Source: Perca fluviatilis | Taxonomy: Eukaryota > Chordata > Actinopteri > Perciformes > Percidae | Direction of reading: 5' to 3' | Length of the DNA stretch: 64,000 nucleotides | Assembly: GCF_010015445.1 (NCBI RefSeq) | Contig: NC_053112.1 | Coordinates: 5,724,964-5,788,963, forward strand | In this document: one piece after another, positions 55,440 to 64,000 of the stretch | Position numbering within the stretch: the stretch's first letter is position 1 | Layout of the letters: each line of letters begins with the position of its first letter | Position numbers and translations under genes: made by a program | The notes under the pieces: generated by a model | The model's input: the letters and a program-made list of their open reading frames with translations, nothing else | Told to the model about the DNA's origin: nothing | The model's database searches: none

Positions 55440-57103
55440 AGTGCGCAAAACAATCATTATAAGCAACCCGCAGCTTATTGAGACTTGCCTCTTTAAACCC
55501 TAACCCACAAGGGGGCAGTGTAAAAAGCAGTCCAATATGCTCTAAAGAGGTTTATCTTGACAGTATCACAACACAATGAAAACTTCCTGGCGAGCATGTT
55601 CGCTTGTATGTATAACATGTGGCTCTGTCTATACATGTCATCATCATCATCAGACATTTGATCCGTTAAGATGTGACCCAAATACTTAATTTTACAACAA
55701 GCAGTTAGCACTTAACCTGACTCCACCAGATGGATCGCTTCGCATTTGCTCGGCATATCCATCTGGGAACTTTCCGTTGGAGAACTTTTGGGGAAGGGGC
55801 GAAAATCCTGGTTAGCTGATTGGATGAACCATCTGTCTATCACCACCTATAGTTGGTGATAGACGGGCCAAATGAACCAATCAGATCCACGAAGCGTATG
55901 AAAATACAACCACAAGCCCCTGCTGCTGCAGGCAAAGCATAGCTCGTTAGCTCAGCAAGCAAGCAGCATGTCGGTAAAGGATATTTGCCGTTTGTGTAAC
56001 GAGAATTTAGGAATAAAAGGCCCCATTTCAGGTTCCTGGTCCATCTTCCAAAAGAAGGATCCAAGAGCAAAAAGCATTAGCGAGCGGCTAACAGAATTAG
56101 GGCTACCGCTGGCTGAAAATACTAGTTAGCTGATTGGATAAACCATCTGTCTATCACCACCTAAACCCGCCTCAAAACCAACGCTGATTGGCCCGGTCGT
56201 TTGGCAAACGGCTCCAAATTTTCTCTATCTCAAGATGCCAGACTGATCTGCGAGTGGAAACCTGGAGCTCGCCAGATCAGGACGGTCTCATGAGGCTATA
56301 GTTAGCACTTGCCCTGAAAGATGAAAAGATGGAAAAATAAGGTCCTTATCCCCTTTCACTCTACAGATCATAACCAAACTCTTTTTGGCATTATATTTCA
56401 CATCAAATCTAACTCCATAATCGGAACATATATTCAACAACTCCTGAAACTCTGCAGTGCTAGGAGAGATAACAGCTAAATCATCAGCATACAAAAGATG
56501 GTTCACTAGCATGTTACCAGTCATACGTCCTGTTTTACACTCTCTTAGCTGGTCAGACAGGTCATCCATGTAAATATTAAAGAGGGCCGGTGATAGTATC
56601 CCCCCCTGACGGACTCCATTACCAACACCAAAAGGAGTAGAGAATACATCCCCCCATTTGATCGGTATGCTCTGATTGGAATACCAAAAGCCAGGATTCT
56701 AATTATACTGTATACTGTTCTAGTTACTGTTATTTCAAAAACAGCTTGTGATGGTTAACTCTGTCAAAAGCCTTGGAGGCATCAATATAACCAATAAAAA
56801 CAGAGGGATTTTGTCTTCTGTAGGTTTGTACCATTTCCTTTAGTGCATTGATACAAAGATCAGTAACGTGCTTGGCCATGAAGCCAAACTGGTTACCTGA
56901 AGTGTACAAAAAACACACAACCTACCCAATAAAATTCTTTCCAGGACTTTTGATAATGTACTAGCTAACGCAGTAGGTCTATAATTATCCCCACTCCCCA
57001 CCTTGCCCGCTTTGTCCTTAATTACCAAAGTAATGGACAACAGAGAGTCTGGTAACAAACCATGTGTCATAAAGCCAGTAACAAATGGCAAGAAGAACTG
57101 CAA
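55440..57103 (-). pseudogene. LINE reverse transcriptase, broken
   Basis: Recognisable segments are KVGSGDNYRPTALASTLSKV, then GYIDASKAFDRVNHHKLF (motif A), LLYADDLAVISPS (motif C) and NAKKSLVMIC. After the 55.7-56.3 kb insertion come KIKYLGHILTDQM, SLFRAYWTAFYTAPLW and KLRVAYNDCF. The stretch between VLT and ACCKIKYLGH is contiguous if the insertion is removed. Several frameshifts; inactive. Confidence 0.8.
55714..56299 (+). mobile_element. DNA transposon remnant with a zinc-finger-like ORF, inside the LINE
   Basis: The 11-base direct repeat AGTTAGCACTT (55703-55713 and 56300-56310) flanks 586 bp. Removing the insertion restores the LINE reading frame. A plus-strand frame at about 55969-56130 starts MSVKDICRLCNENLG and continues WSIFQKKDPRAKSISERLTE before a stop. 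The CxxC pair at the start resembles the N-terminal zinc-binding segment of some fish transposon proteins. The rest of a transposase is missing. Confidence 0.7.
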
Positions 57104-57984
57104 CCTTCGTGCTGGCCCATTTCAGGTGCTCTGCAGTAATTTGATCTGAATCGCTAGCTTTGTTGTCAGCTGGCTCTGTGAAGCTTGATAGATCTCATTG
57201 GCTGTGATTCCCACTGTTTCACTATTGACAACATGGCCAACTTCATAAGGTTCGCTTTTAACACAATTAAATAGGTCAGAGTAATGTTGCCGCCACAACT
57301 CAGCTATGTTATCAGCCCCAGAGACTCACTCTACGTTGCATGGTAATGATACACTGTCCCTGTTCAGAGCGCTCACCTCCTTCCAGAAGCCAGTAACATC
57401 ATTACATAGAGTCCGCTCTTATTTCTTGCTCATGTTTGTTGACATACCAAAGTGCATATTTATAACTAGCATTAGTACACTTTTTGAGTTCCAAGACTGG
57501 CCCCTTCTCTGGGCCTGCCTGCCTGAACCCAGGCCTCAAAAACATGCTTAGCTTCAGCATGATGAACCGCCACATGTTTGTTCCACCCTGGCTTGATGCT
57601 GTGTCTTTTATAAGGATAAATAAATAATGGCCTACTGGCCTCATACACAGATCCCACAATACGTTCATACATCCCCGGTCCTCACGGTGAGAGCTTATGT
57701 TACAATTTACATCAGAACACAAAATTGTATCTTTGGGCAGAGATATATTGCTCAAACGTTCATCAGATCTTCTGCAGTATAAACACACATCTTCATTTGT
57801 GACCGTAGACCAATCCAGTTTAGCCTTACGGGGCCCAATTAACCTCCTGAGACATCTCAGGGAGACTCGCACAGTCAAGTAACATAATAAAAGGAATGTG
57901 ATCAGACATGGATGCCCCATACACAATCTCTATTGAGATCAGGCTAGAATGCGCATCAAAAGTACTGATACTGTGGTCTTGACA

Positions 57985-58590
57985 TCATGTAGTGTGCCAT
58001 GCCTCACTTATGTAACAGTAGCTATCTGCAGGTAAGAGCCTTTGGCTGGATAGTATAAGATTATTATCATCACAGAACTGTAGCAAATGCCTAGCAAAGA
58101 GTGAACTCCTGTCTGAAAGATAAGCATTCATATCTCCTACCACATAAACACTTGTGGGATGGTTATCGGAAATAAAAGAGTTTATGAAAGCCAGTCTATT
58201 CAAGTATTCATCTTCATTTTAATGTGACTCATATGGTGTATATACATTCAGGATAGTAAACTCCTTATTGTTAATTGTTATCTGAACAGCAATACACCAG
58301 TCAACTTCCAATCTGATGACACTAATCACAGAGTCCAGTTTTTTGTGCCAAAGGATAGCCACGCCTCCTGCTATTCGTTCTTTTACTATTCCCATAGATA
58401 GGTCTGTAGTGGACTCACCAGCCCCATGGGAACCATCACAAAAGGAGTTCAGTTTCCCCAAATCCAGTTTTGATAAATACAGTTCTTGTAAACATAAAAC
58501 GTCACAGTTTTGCAGCCGGTTATCCACCACGCCGGCTTCTGTCTCCTGCACTATTGCCCATACGTAGGCCGTAGCAGTTATATGAACCAA
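57985..58590 (-). pseudogene. LINE endonuclease domain, broken
   Basis: Segments such as NCDVLCLQELYLS, RIAGGVAILWHK, FTILNVYTPYES, VYVVGDMNAYL and a decayed C-terminal part form the usual order of an APE-type LINE endonuclease. Frames change near 58215. Confidence 0.7.
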
Positions 58591-58960
58591 CCCGCAAACA
58601 ATTTAGTTGGGAAGTGCAGTTGTATCAGCATTCCAGGAATAGGACTAGCTGTGCTTATCACTCCCACTTTGCGTGGCTCATAATATCGCTTCACCACAGA
58701 TCCTTCAGGCCACAATTCTGGTTTATACAACGCCGCATCTTTGTTGCACTCAACCCACACTTTAAACGAGCTGTATCTGTTGCTCGTGGTGGCAATACGC
58801 TGACAGTTGACATCCCGGCCAAGTTGCTCAGATAAGTACCCAGATAGTGTCTCAGCTTCAAGGTCTGGTGAGAATTTGGTAGCAAAAAACACTTATCAAC
58901 TTCGTTCGAACCACCTTTATATTTCGCTTGTGCAGCGGTGCCGACGATCGGCTTAGCCAT
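58578..58960 (-). pseudogene. LINE ORF1 C-terminal fragment
   Basis: SPDLEAETLSGYLSEQLGRD followed by YSSFKVWVEC and ELWPEGSVVKRYYEPRK resembles the RRM-like/C-terminal region of ORF1 proteins of several animal LINE clades. It lies immediately upstream of the endonuclease, as expected for ORF1. Confidence 0.6.
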
Positions 58961-58992
58961 CCTCCGTTCAGGTTTTCTAGCACGCTGTTTTT

Positions 58993-59140
58993 ACGGCAGC
59001 ACGGTGGCTCAGTGATTAGCACTTCTGCCTCACAGCAAGAAGGTTCTTGGTTCGAACCCAGGTCGTCTGAGGCCTTTCTGTGTGGAGTTTGCATGTTCTC
59101 CCTGTGCTAGCGTGGGTTTCTTCCCACCAACAAAAATGCA
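58993..59140 (+). mobile_element. tRNA-derived SINE ('ggcagcacggtggctcagtg' family)
   Basis: The A-box-like 'GTGGCTCAGTGATTAGC' and B-box 'GGTTCGAACCC' are spaced as in a tRNA head, followed by the conserved 'ctgtgtggagtttgcatgttctccctgtg' body. It is among the commonest fish repeats. Confidence 0.8.
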
Positions 59141-59429
59141 TGCATGCAGATTGAAGTAAAATTAGCCTAGCTCAACATTTGAATTCTACTGGGGTTTTGT
59201 GGTAGGAGTTTGATTTTAGAGATAGCGGATTTTTGTGATATCGTGACATTTATAGTGTGTTTTGTTTATTATAATTAGGCTTACATTTAAATTTACACAT
59301 TGACTGATAGGCTAGAGACAGACAGAGTATAGCCTACATACAGTGACACATTAATAGATAGATACATATATAGCTACGTAGATAGATTAAGATAGATAGA
59401 TAGATAGATAGATAAAAATGGAAGCTCCG

Positions 59430-60095
59430 TTTTCATTTTCATTCAGAGCCACAAATGTCAACATCAGGCCCATCATAATCAACATCAACACCAGTAGAAA
59501 CACAGGACAGTTTATGGGAACGTTTTGATGATCGTATGCGTGAAACCAAGATGATACACAATGCTACAGCTGATGCCACAGTGGAAGAGAAAAATATACC
59601 TCAACTATGCATTTTTGGCCCAAACTCATGAACTCCTATAACTTACTGCAGAAAGAAGAGCAGTAATAATCTTCCTCATTTGTATGTCCTGCTAAAAATA
59701 TCTTTGCATGCCAGCAACAAGTGTCCCGGTAGAGGATCTTTTCAAAGGCTGGAGACATTATCTGTAAAAAAGAAGGTAGGCGGTAGTCCTTCCACAGCAG
59801 AGAAATTAATATTTTGGAATAAAAATCTATAAAAAGTGAGACATTGTGGCTTGATTTCTTTTATTAATTCATTTTTCATGACCAAAATAACATTATACAC
59901 AGTGAGGAGCCTACAAGCTTCACATATTTTTTAATGGCTTGTTGTCAAGGTTGTTTCAGATCAACACCTGCAAGTGACCACTAGGTACCTTGTTGAGACG
60001 GGTGTCGGATTGTTTCGAAGCCTCGACACAATATGGCACATTTGCTTCAACTGTTTCATTGTTTCACGAAGCCTCGATCTGCCCACCACTACTCA
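59430..60095 (+). pseudogene. hAT transposase C-terminus and element right end
   Basis: In two frames the plus strand reads CMPATSVPVEDLFKGW and then AGDIICKK, SPSTAEKLIFWNKNL plus stop at about 59831. This is the hAT dimerisation-domain signature (ATSVPxERxFSxAG...KKR...L), with substitutions and a frameshift. Downstream, 'gtttcgaagcctcgac' and 'cacgaagcctcgatctgcccaccactac' resemble hAT subterminal and terminal repeats. The catalytic part is gone. Confidence 0.7.
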
Positions 60096-60296
60096 TTTGT
60101 CATGTCAGTGGTAAACGTCAATTTGCTCCAGTTCGCTCTGTGAAGGACGGGAATTTGCGCCTGGCTATCACCCTGCACAACAGGAGAATCCACACAACGC
60201 AGTGCACTCAGTGAGAGGTAAGGGACTAATGACTGAACCTGGTGAGCTTTTTATCACTTCCTGATTGGCAACAGGTCACATGACCACATGCACAAA

Positions 60297-60683
60297 TCAG
60301 CTGGTTTCCCACACGTTATTTCTCTGTGCTCGGCCCTGTCTAACAACAAGGCTCCGCTTCGGCGATCTTGCCACAGCTCCAACAGGGCTGTCAAAGGCAC
60401 TCGTGGCCCCTGATGTAGAAGCGCAGGGACCAGCGGCGCTCGCATCCTTAGCGAACACCCCACCATTCCCCCCTGCCGCGGTATCATATGCATTCCCACA
60501 GGCAACTCCAGCATCACTCGTTACAGCCAGGCCACGATTCGGCTCCAGCCGTCGCTCAATAGCAGCAATTCTGCTGTCTATGGTCGCAGTCACAGAAGTC
60601 AGGTCCCCACCGATAACAGCCTGACGTTCATCCAAGTAACTCATCCAGGTAGTGGGAGACAAAACGGGGGATGTTTCCTCCAC
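60297..60683 (-). pseudogene. ORF1-like N-terminal fragment (tentative)
   Basis: A 128-codon minus-strand frame (METSPVLSPTTWMSYLDERQ-like start; an ATIDSRIAAIERRLEPN segment that could form a short coiled coil). It could be the N-terminus of ORF1 of the LINE at 55330-58990, separated by the SINE and hAT relic. This is inference from position and composition only. Confidence 0.3.
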
Positions 60684-60735
60684 ACTCGTTTAACACTCTT
60701 AAGCAACTTTTGATATTATTAAACTATGTTCACAC

Positions 60736-61425
60736 CGCAAGTCAATTCAATTCAATATAATTTACAAAGCCCCAACAATTCTAATAATTCCCCCAAGAGC
60801 AAGCAGTGCGACAGTGGCAGGAAAAACTCCCTATTAGGAAGAAACCTGGGACAGACCCAGGCTCGTGGTAGGCAGTGTCTGACGGTGCCGGTTGGGGATG
60901 TGATGAACAGTGGCGATAATAGTCACATTAATAATGGAACAGTGACTTCAAATGGTAGTCGTAGTAGTTCATGTCATATCAGGGCGCTGCAGGGCGTTAC
61001 AGGATGTAGCGTGGCCCAGCAGAGCATGGATGGACGTAGCAGGAAGCAGCAGGGTTCAGCAGGACGCAGCAGGGTTCAGCAGGAAGCAGCAGGGTTCAGC
61101 AGGAAGCAGCAGGGTTCAGCAGGAAGCAGCATCACATTGCAGGGCACCGCTGAGCTCAGCAGGGAGTGCAGCAGGACCACGGCGACAGCTGCAACCAGGA
61201 TCTTGGTGCCAACGTTCTCCAAGGAAATACGCTGGGGGAAAAAACATAAGGACTCCGGGGAGTAAACTCCCCAGAAGCTAGGATTAGTAACAAGCATTTC
61301 TGGGACGGGATGCACATAAATGGTAATAGAAAGGGAGAGGAGAGAGCAGCTCAGTGTGTCAAAGGAAGGAAGTCCCCCGGCAGTCTAAAACTATAACAGC
61401 GTAACTAAGAGAGACAGGCAGTTCA
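60736..61425 (-). mobile_element. L2 3' UTR fragment, inverted
   Basis: The reverse complement of the 3' UTR of the L2 at 29.2-30.0 kb, including the 20-bp minisatellite (61028-61135), 'aagaaacctgggacagaccca' and the (AATTG) tail at 60740-60755. It is 5'-truncated. The 179-codon plus-strand frame is not a gene. Confidence 0.85.
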
Positions 61426-62037
61426 AGTCTTAATGCCTAATTCAGATTTTTTGCTCAGATCCTATTTTTTATTTGGCCGTTCAACATGACCTTTTAAAAC
61501 GTGGCCTATATCAGATTCCAGTGTGAACTGTTTGCAGTTTTGAAATGACCCACATGCGCAAAAGACCAATAACAATGACATCAGACGCAGCAGCTGTTGC
61601 ACTAAAGTTAGGGAGATTATGAAGGAAGTCAGCATTTTCGCTTTTATTTCAAAATGGCAGCCATAACATTAATGAGCAGGCGCTGAGGAGGAGAAGAATG
61701 AAGAGAAAGAGAGACAAATTGGCTATTTTGGCCTTTTGTGGGGTTTTGGCTGCAAATTCACTCCAGAGGTCTGTGTGACCAGACGACCGATTTACACATC
61801 AGGACCGCAACGGGCCTCCACCAGAGTTTCCTCTGGCTTCGCCCTCGCACTCGCTTAGTGCGGGCGAGACGGGCCGGATTCAGGACCACATATGGAAGTG
61901 GCCTGAATCTGATTTGAAAAAAATCAGATCTGGGCAAGATTTGAGCGTTCACACTACTTCTGAAGAAGTCTGACCTGGTCACTTGACCCCAAAAAAATCG
62001 GATTTGGGCCATTTTTGCATGCAGTCTGAATGTAGCC
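61425..62037. mobile_element. GGCTACGTT-family MITE, copy 3
   Basis: Shares the 'aaaatgtggcct-tatcag(g/a)ttccagtgtgaactg', 'cttctgaagaagtctgacctggtcacttgacccc' and 'gcagtctga' blocks with 16611-17188. Right end at about 62037; the left end is truncated against the L2 fragment. Confidence 0.65.
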
Positions 62038-62044
62038 ATAGTAT

Positions 62045-62274
62045 CCTTCTGGCTGCCTTTATAGATCACGCACGGTTGCTTGGTGTCAGGACAGAGTTCA
62101 AACAACACTTGTTTGGAAGTGTCAATCCACCCCGAGTCAAATGTGCTTGTGGCTAAAGGGACAAGCTCATCCTGAGCCATAATTTTAATTTTCAATGCCA
62201 GAAAATTAAGGAACTCATCCTCAACAATAACTTGGTCATCAACAGTCCTGTAGATTGTAGGTTTTAATTGAGGC

Positions 62275-62275
<1 letters not shown>
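62045..62275 (-). pseudogene. Retroelement ORF1-like protein fragment (tentative)
   Basis: The minus strand encodes VDDQVIVEDEFLNFLALKI, then MAQDELVPLATSTFDSGWID and VLFELCPDTKQPC, ending where the MITE begins. The composition and phrase order remind me of ORF1-type proteins of fish retroelements, but I cannot name the family. Confidence 0.4.

Positions 62276-62346
<71 letters not shown>
62276..62346. repeat. (AT)n microsatellite
   Basis: About 35 uninterrupted AT units. Confidence 0.95.
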
Positions 62347-62349
<3 letters not shown>

Positions 62350-62770
62350 ATATATATGTCATATATATGTCATATATTTGTCATTTTGTTATTTGACCAA
62401 GAGAAACAAGAGCTGAATGTATAAAGCAAACAGCATCGGACTCAGGACTGAACCTTGACACATAGATTTAGATGACGGAGCATAGTAATGAACAATAACG
62501 AAGAAGAGAACCACTCCAGAGCTAATCCAAACGTTTCCATCCACTGCCTGAGCCTCTCAAGATACAGTGATCCACTGTATCAGATGAAACACTCAAGTCT
62601 AATAGAATTAATGCATAATCTTTACTTTTGGTTTATTACATACCATTATATAATGATCCATCAATGAATCTTGAATTATTTGTTTACAGAAATGTCATCA
62701 TAACACAATATACTAAACTTGTCTGTTTTGATAATCTGAGTATTTTTAAACTCCCAAAACAATTCTGTTA
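62347..62770. other. Intergenic sequence upstream of the NLR exon
   Basis: 62400-62640 has the look of a retroelement relic ('catcggactcaggactgaaccttgac', 'cactcaagtctaatagaattaatg'), but no frame is recognisable. No TATA box is evident close to the PYD exon, whose acceptor shows that an earlier exon exists. Confidence 0.4.
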
Positions 62771-62810
62771 AGTGATGGTGTACTTTTTGGTATCTTTTGG
62801 ATCTTTGCAG

Positions 62811-63096
62811 GGACAAAAGATGGAGACGCCTCAAGAAGTCGTCTTGGGAATTTTAGAAGATTTGGGAACCAACGACTTTGAAAAGTTTAAGTGGTACCTG
62901 CAGCAGAAAGGGACCCTACAAAACTTCTCAGCAATCCGAAAGAGTAAACTGGAGAATGTAAACAGGGTGAACGCAGTGGATACGATGTTCCAGACCTACA
63001 GTATAAACACTATTAAAGTGACCAGAATAGTTTTAGTGAAGATCGATCAAAATGATCTAGTAAAGAATTTATCAAACATCATCTATGAACCTACGG
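62811..63096 (+). CDS. NLR protein, PYRIN-domain exon
   Basis: The exon begins after a TTTGCAG acceptor; the first ATG at 62820 gives METPQEVVLGILEDLG. The 92 codons form a death-fold PYRIN domain: FEKFKWYLQQKG in helix 2, SKLENVNRVNAVDTMFQTYS in the central helices and NLSNIIYEPT at the end. PYDs recruit adaptors such as ASC to build inflammasomes. The donor GTAAG at 63097 leaves phase 1, which joins in frame to the next exon (E-ILATCQ). The frame is intact. By domain order this belongs to the large teleost NLRC3-like/NLR-C group. Confidence 0.8.
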
Positions 63097-63633
63097 GTAA
63101 GTTATAATCATTATGAATTTAAAAAAAAACTGGATGTAACAAAGATCAAACTTATATATCACAGTCTTAGACAAACATTATCTTTTGTTACCAATATCTC
63201 CCTCTTATCTACAAAGATAGATATGTTGTGTTGACAACAACAGAACAAGCTACCAAACATCCACAAGAGAAACAAAATTTTAAGTGTCTCTGAGAACCAA
63301 AAATTATGAAACAAAGTCAGACTGTTTTTGTTTACTCTACTGGTTAAAATTTGCACACACTGATGCCACAGCTAGATAGTGCTTGGGCAATATTAATTCC
63401 CCCTTTAATTAAGTCATATACCTTCTGGTTTATTTGGACAATGAAGAGTTCACACATGACTGAGACACCCAACATATCAATTGTTTTTGAGGAATACTAA
63501 GTCATTTTACAATAGTTAACATATTCAGGAACTTGTCGACAAATGGGCTGAATAGATTCCATGAATACAGAAATGTGCTCACTCACATTCACCAGAACAA
63601 ACCCTTGTTGATTTAATTGTTTTATTCATTCAG

Positions 63634-63988
63634 AGATTCTTGCTACGTGCCAGCGAAACGTCAAATCCAACTTACATTAAAACGTTCCAGCTTGTGTTTG
63701 AGGGGATTGCTAAAGCAGGAAACAAAACGCCTTCTGAATCAGATGTTCACAGAGATCTACATCGCAAAGGGAGGGACTACAGAGGTCAATACTGAACATG
63801 AGGTCAGACAGATTGAAACAGCATCCTGGAAACCAGACAGACCAGAAACAACAATCAGACGAAGAGACCTCTTAAAAACCCCACCTGGAAGAGATGAACC
63901 AATCAGAATCAGTGATGACAAAGGGAGTGGCTGGCATCGGGAAAACAGCCTTAACACAGAAGTTCACTCTGGACTCTGGATGTTCTAA
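63634..63988 (+). pseudogene. NLR FISNA domain and start of NACHT, frame-broken, runs toward window end
   Basis: After a TTCATTCAG acceptor the frame gives ILATCQRNVKSNLH and then a stop. The family sequence continues in other frames: FQLVFEGIAKAGNKT, then TEIYIAKGGTTEVNTEHE and RQIETASWKPDRPETTI (FISNA, the fish-specific NACHT-associated domain), then VMTKGVAGIGKTALTQKF with the Walker A motif GVAGIGKT at 63924-63947. At least three single-base shifts separate these pieces. The exon should continue beyond the window into NACHT. It is either a pseudogene or affected by assembly indels. Confidence 0.75.
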
Positions 63989-64000
63989 AAAGCTGTTAGA

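Larger units (their letters stand above)
55330..58990 (-). mobile_element. Degraded non-LTR retrotransposon (minus strand)
   Basis: From 5' to 3' on the minus strand: ORF1 C-terminal part (58960-58578), endonuclease (58590-57985), reverse transcriptase (57100-56300) and post-RT segment (55740-55440). Many stops and frameshifts are present. A SINE borders its 5' side and a DNA transposon (55714-56299) is inserted in the RT region. I cannot fix the clade; an I/Nimb-like or related group is possible. Confidence 0.8.

Noticed and set aside
61758..62351. 197-codon minus frame as one protein
   Set aside because: It joins an AT microsatellite, a retroelement ORF fragment and a MITE; only the middle part looks protein-derived.

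Overview
This window looks like nuclear DNA of a ray-finned fish, most likely a percomorph. The evidence is Tc1, L2, piggyBac and hAT relics, tRNA-derived SINEs, dense CA/GATA microsatellites, and three teleost-type immune loci: a single-Ig receptor array, a nattectin/ladderlectin-like C-type lectin, and a PYD-FISNA-NACHT NLR gene. No bacterial features are present. Genes have introns, so most are seen as separate exons and signal-peptide exons may be missing.

Region 1 (about 1-40 kb) is a tandemly amplified block. Its core is a minus-strand gene encoding one Ig domain, a transmembrane helix and a cytoplasmic tail with a YEEI-type tyrosine. Only the copy at 1737-2470 is open throughout. The others, at 6.04-6.27, 6.97-7.52, 11.50 (inverted), 16.0-16.5, 20.6-22.1 and 25.0-25.6/30.0 kb, are truncated, deleted or split by transposons. 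Recurring non-genic modules lie between copies: an A-rich segment, a short acidic ORF-like segment, a TTCCCACA foldback repeat, a 40-bp minisatellite and others. Because the block is repeated, many insertions can be read against an unoccupied paralogue. These include a 6.3-kb piggyBac with TTAA duplications (30934-37215) that carries a nested Tc1, an L2 LINE inside an Ig exon (25.62-30.0 kb), a TTAA foldback element (3906-5586) and several hAT/MITE insertions.

Region 2 (40-49.6 kb) holds a partial duplicate of the lectin 3' end (40728-41.9 kb), widespread teleost repeats, a 911-bp foldback element, a decayed LINE reverse-transcriptase fragment and a direct duplication (45.6-47.5 versus 47.87-48.95 kb).

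Region 3 (49.6-55 kb) is a seven-exon C-type lectin gene with a TATA box and good splice sites, but with single-base frame breaks in three exons. A roughly 58-bp minisatellite fills much of intron 5.

Region 4 (55-62.4 kb) is transposon-rich: a degraded minus-strand LINE carrying a DNA transposon with a zinc-finger-like ORF, a SINE, a hAT transposase C-terminus, an inverted L2 3' UTR and a MITE.

Region 5 (62.4-64 kb) is the 5' part of an NLR gene. It has a clean PYRIN exon, then a FISNA/NACHT exon with a Walker A motif and several frame changes, running off the window end.

Together the window resembles a rapidly turning-over innate-immune neighbourhood. I found no evidence of a novel multi-gene mechanism. 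The least familiar element is the amplified single-Ig receptor family.
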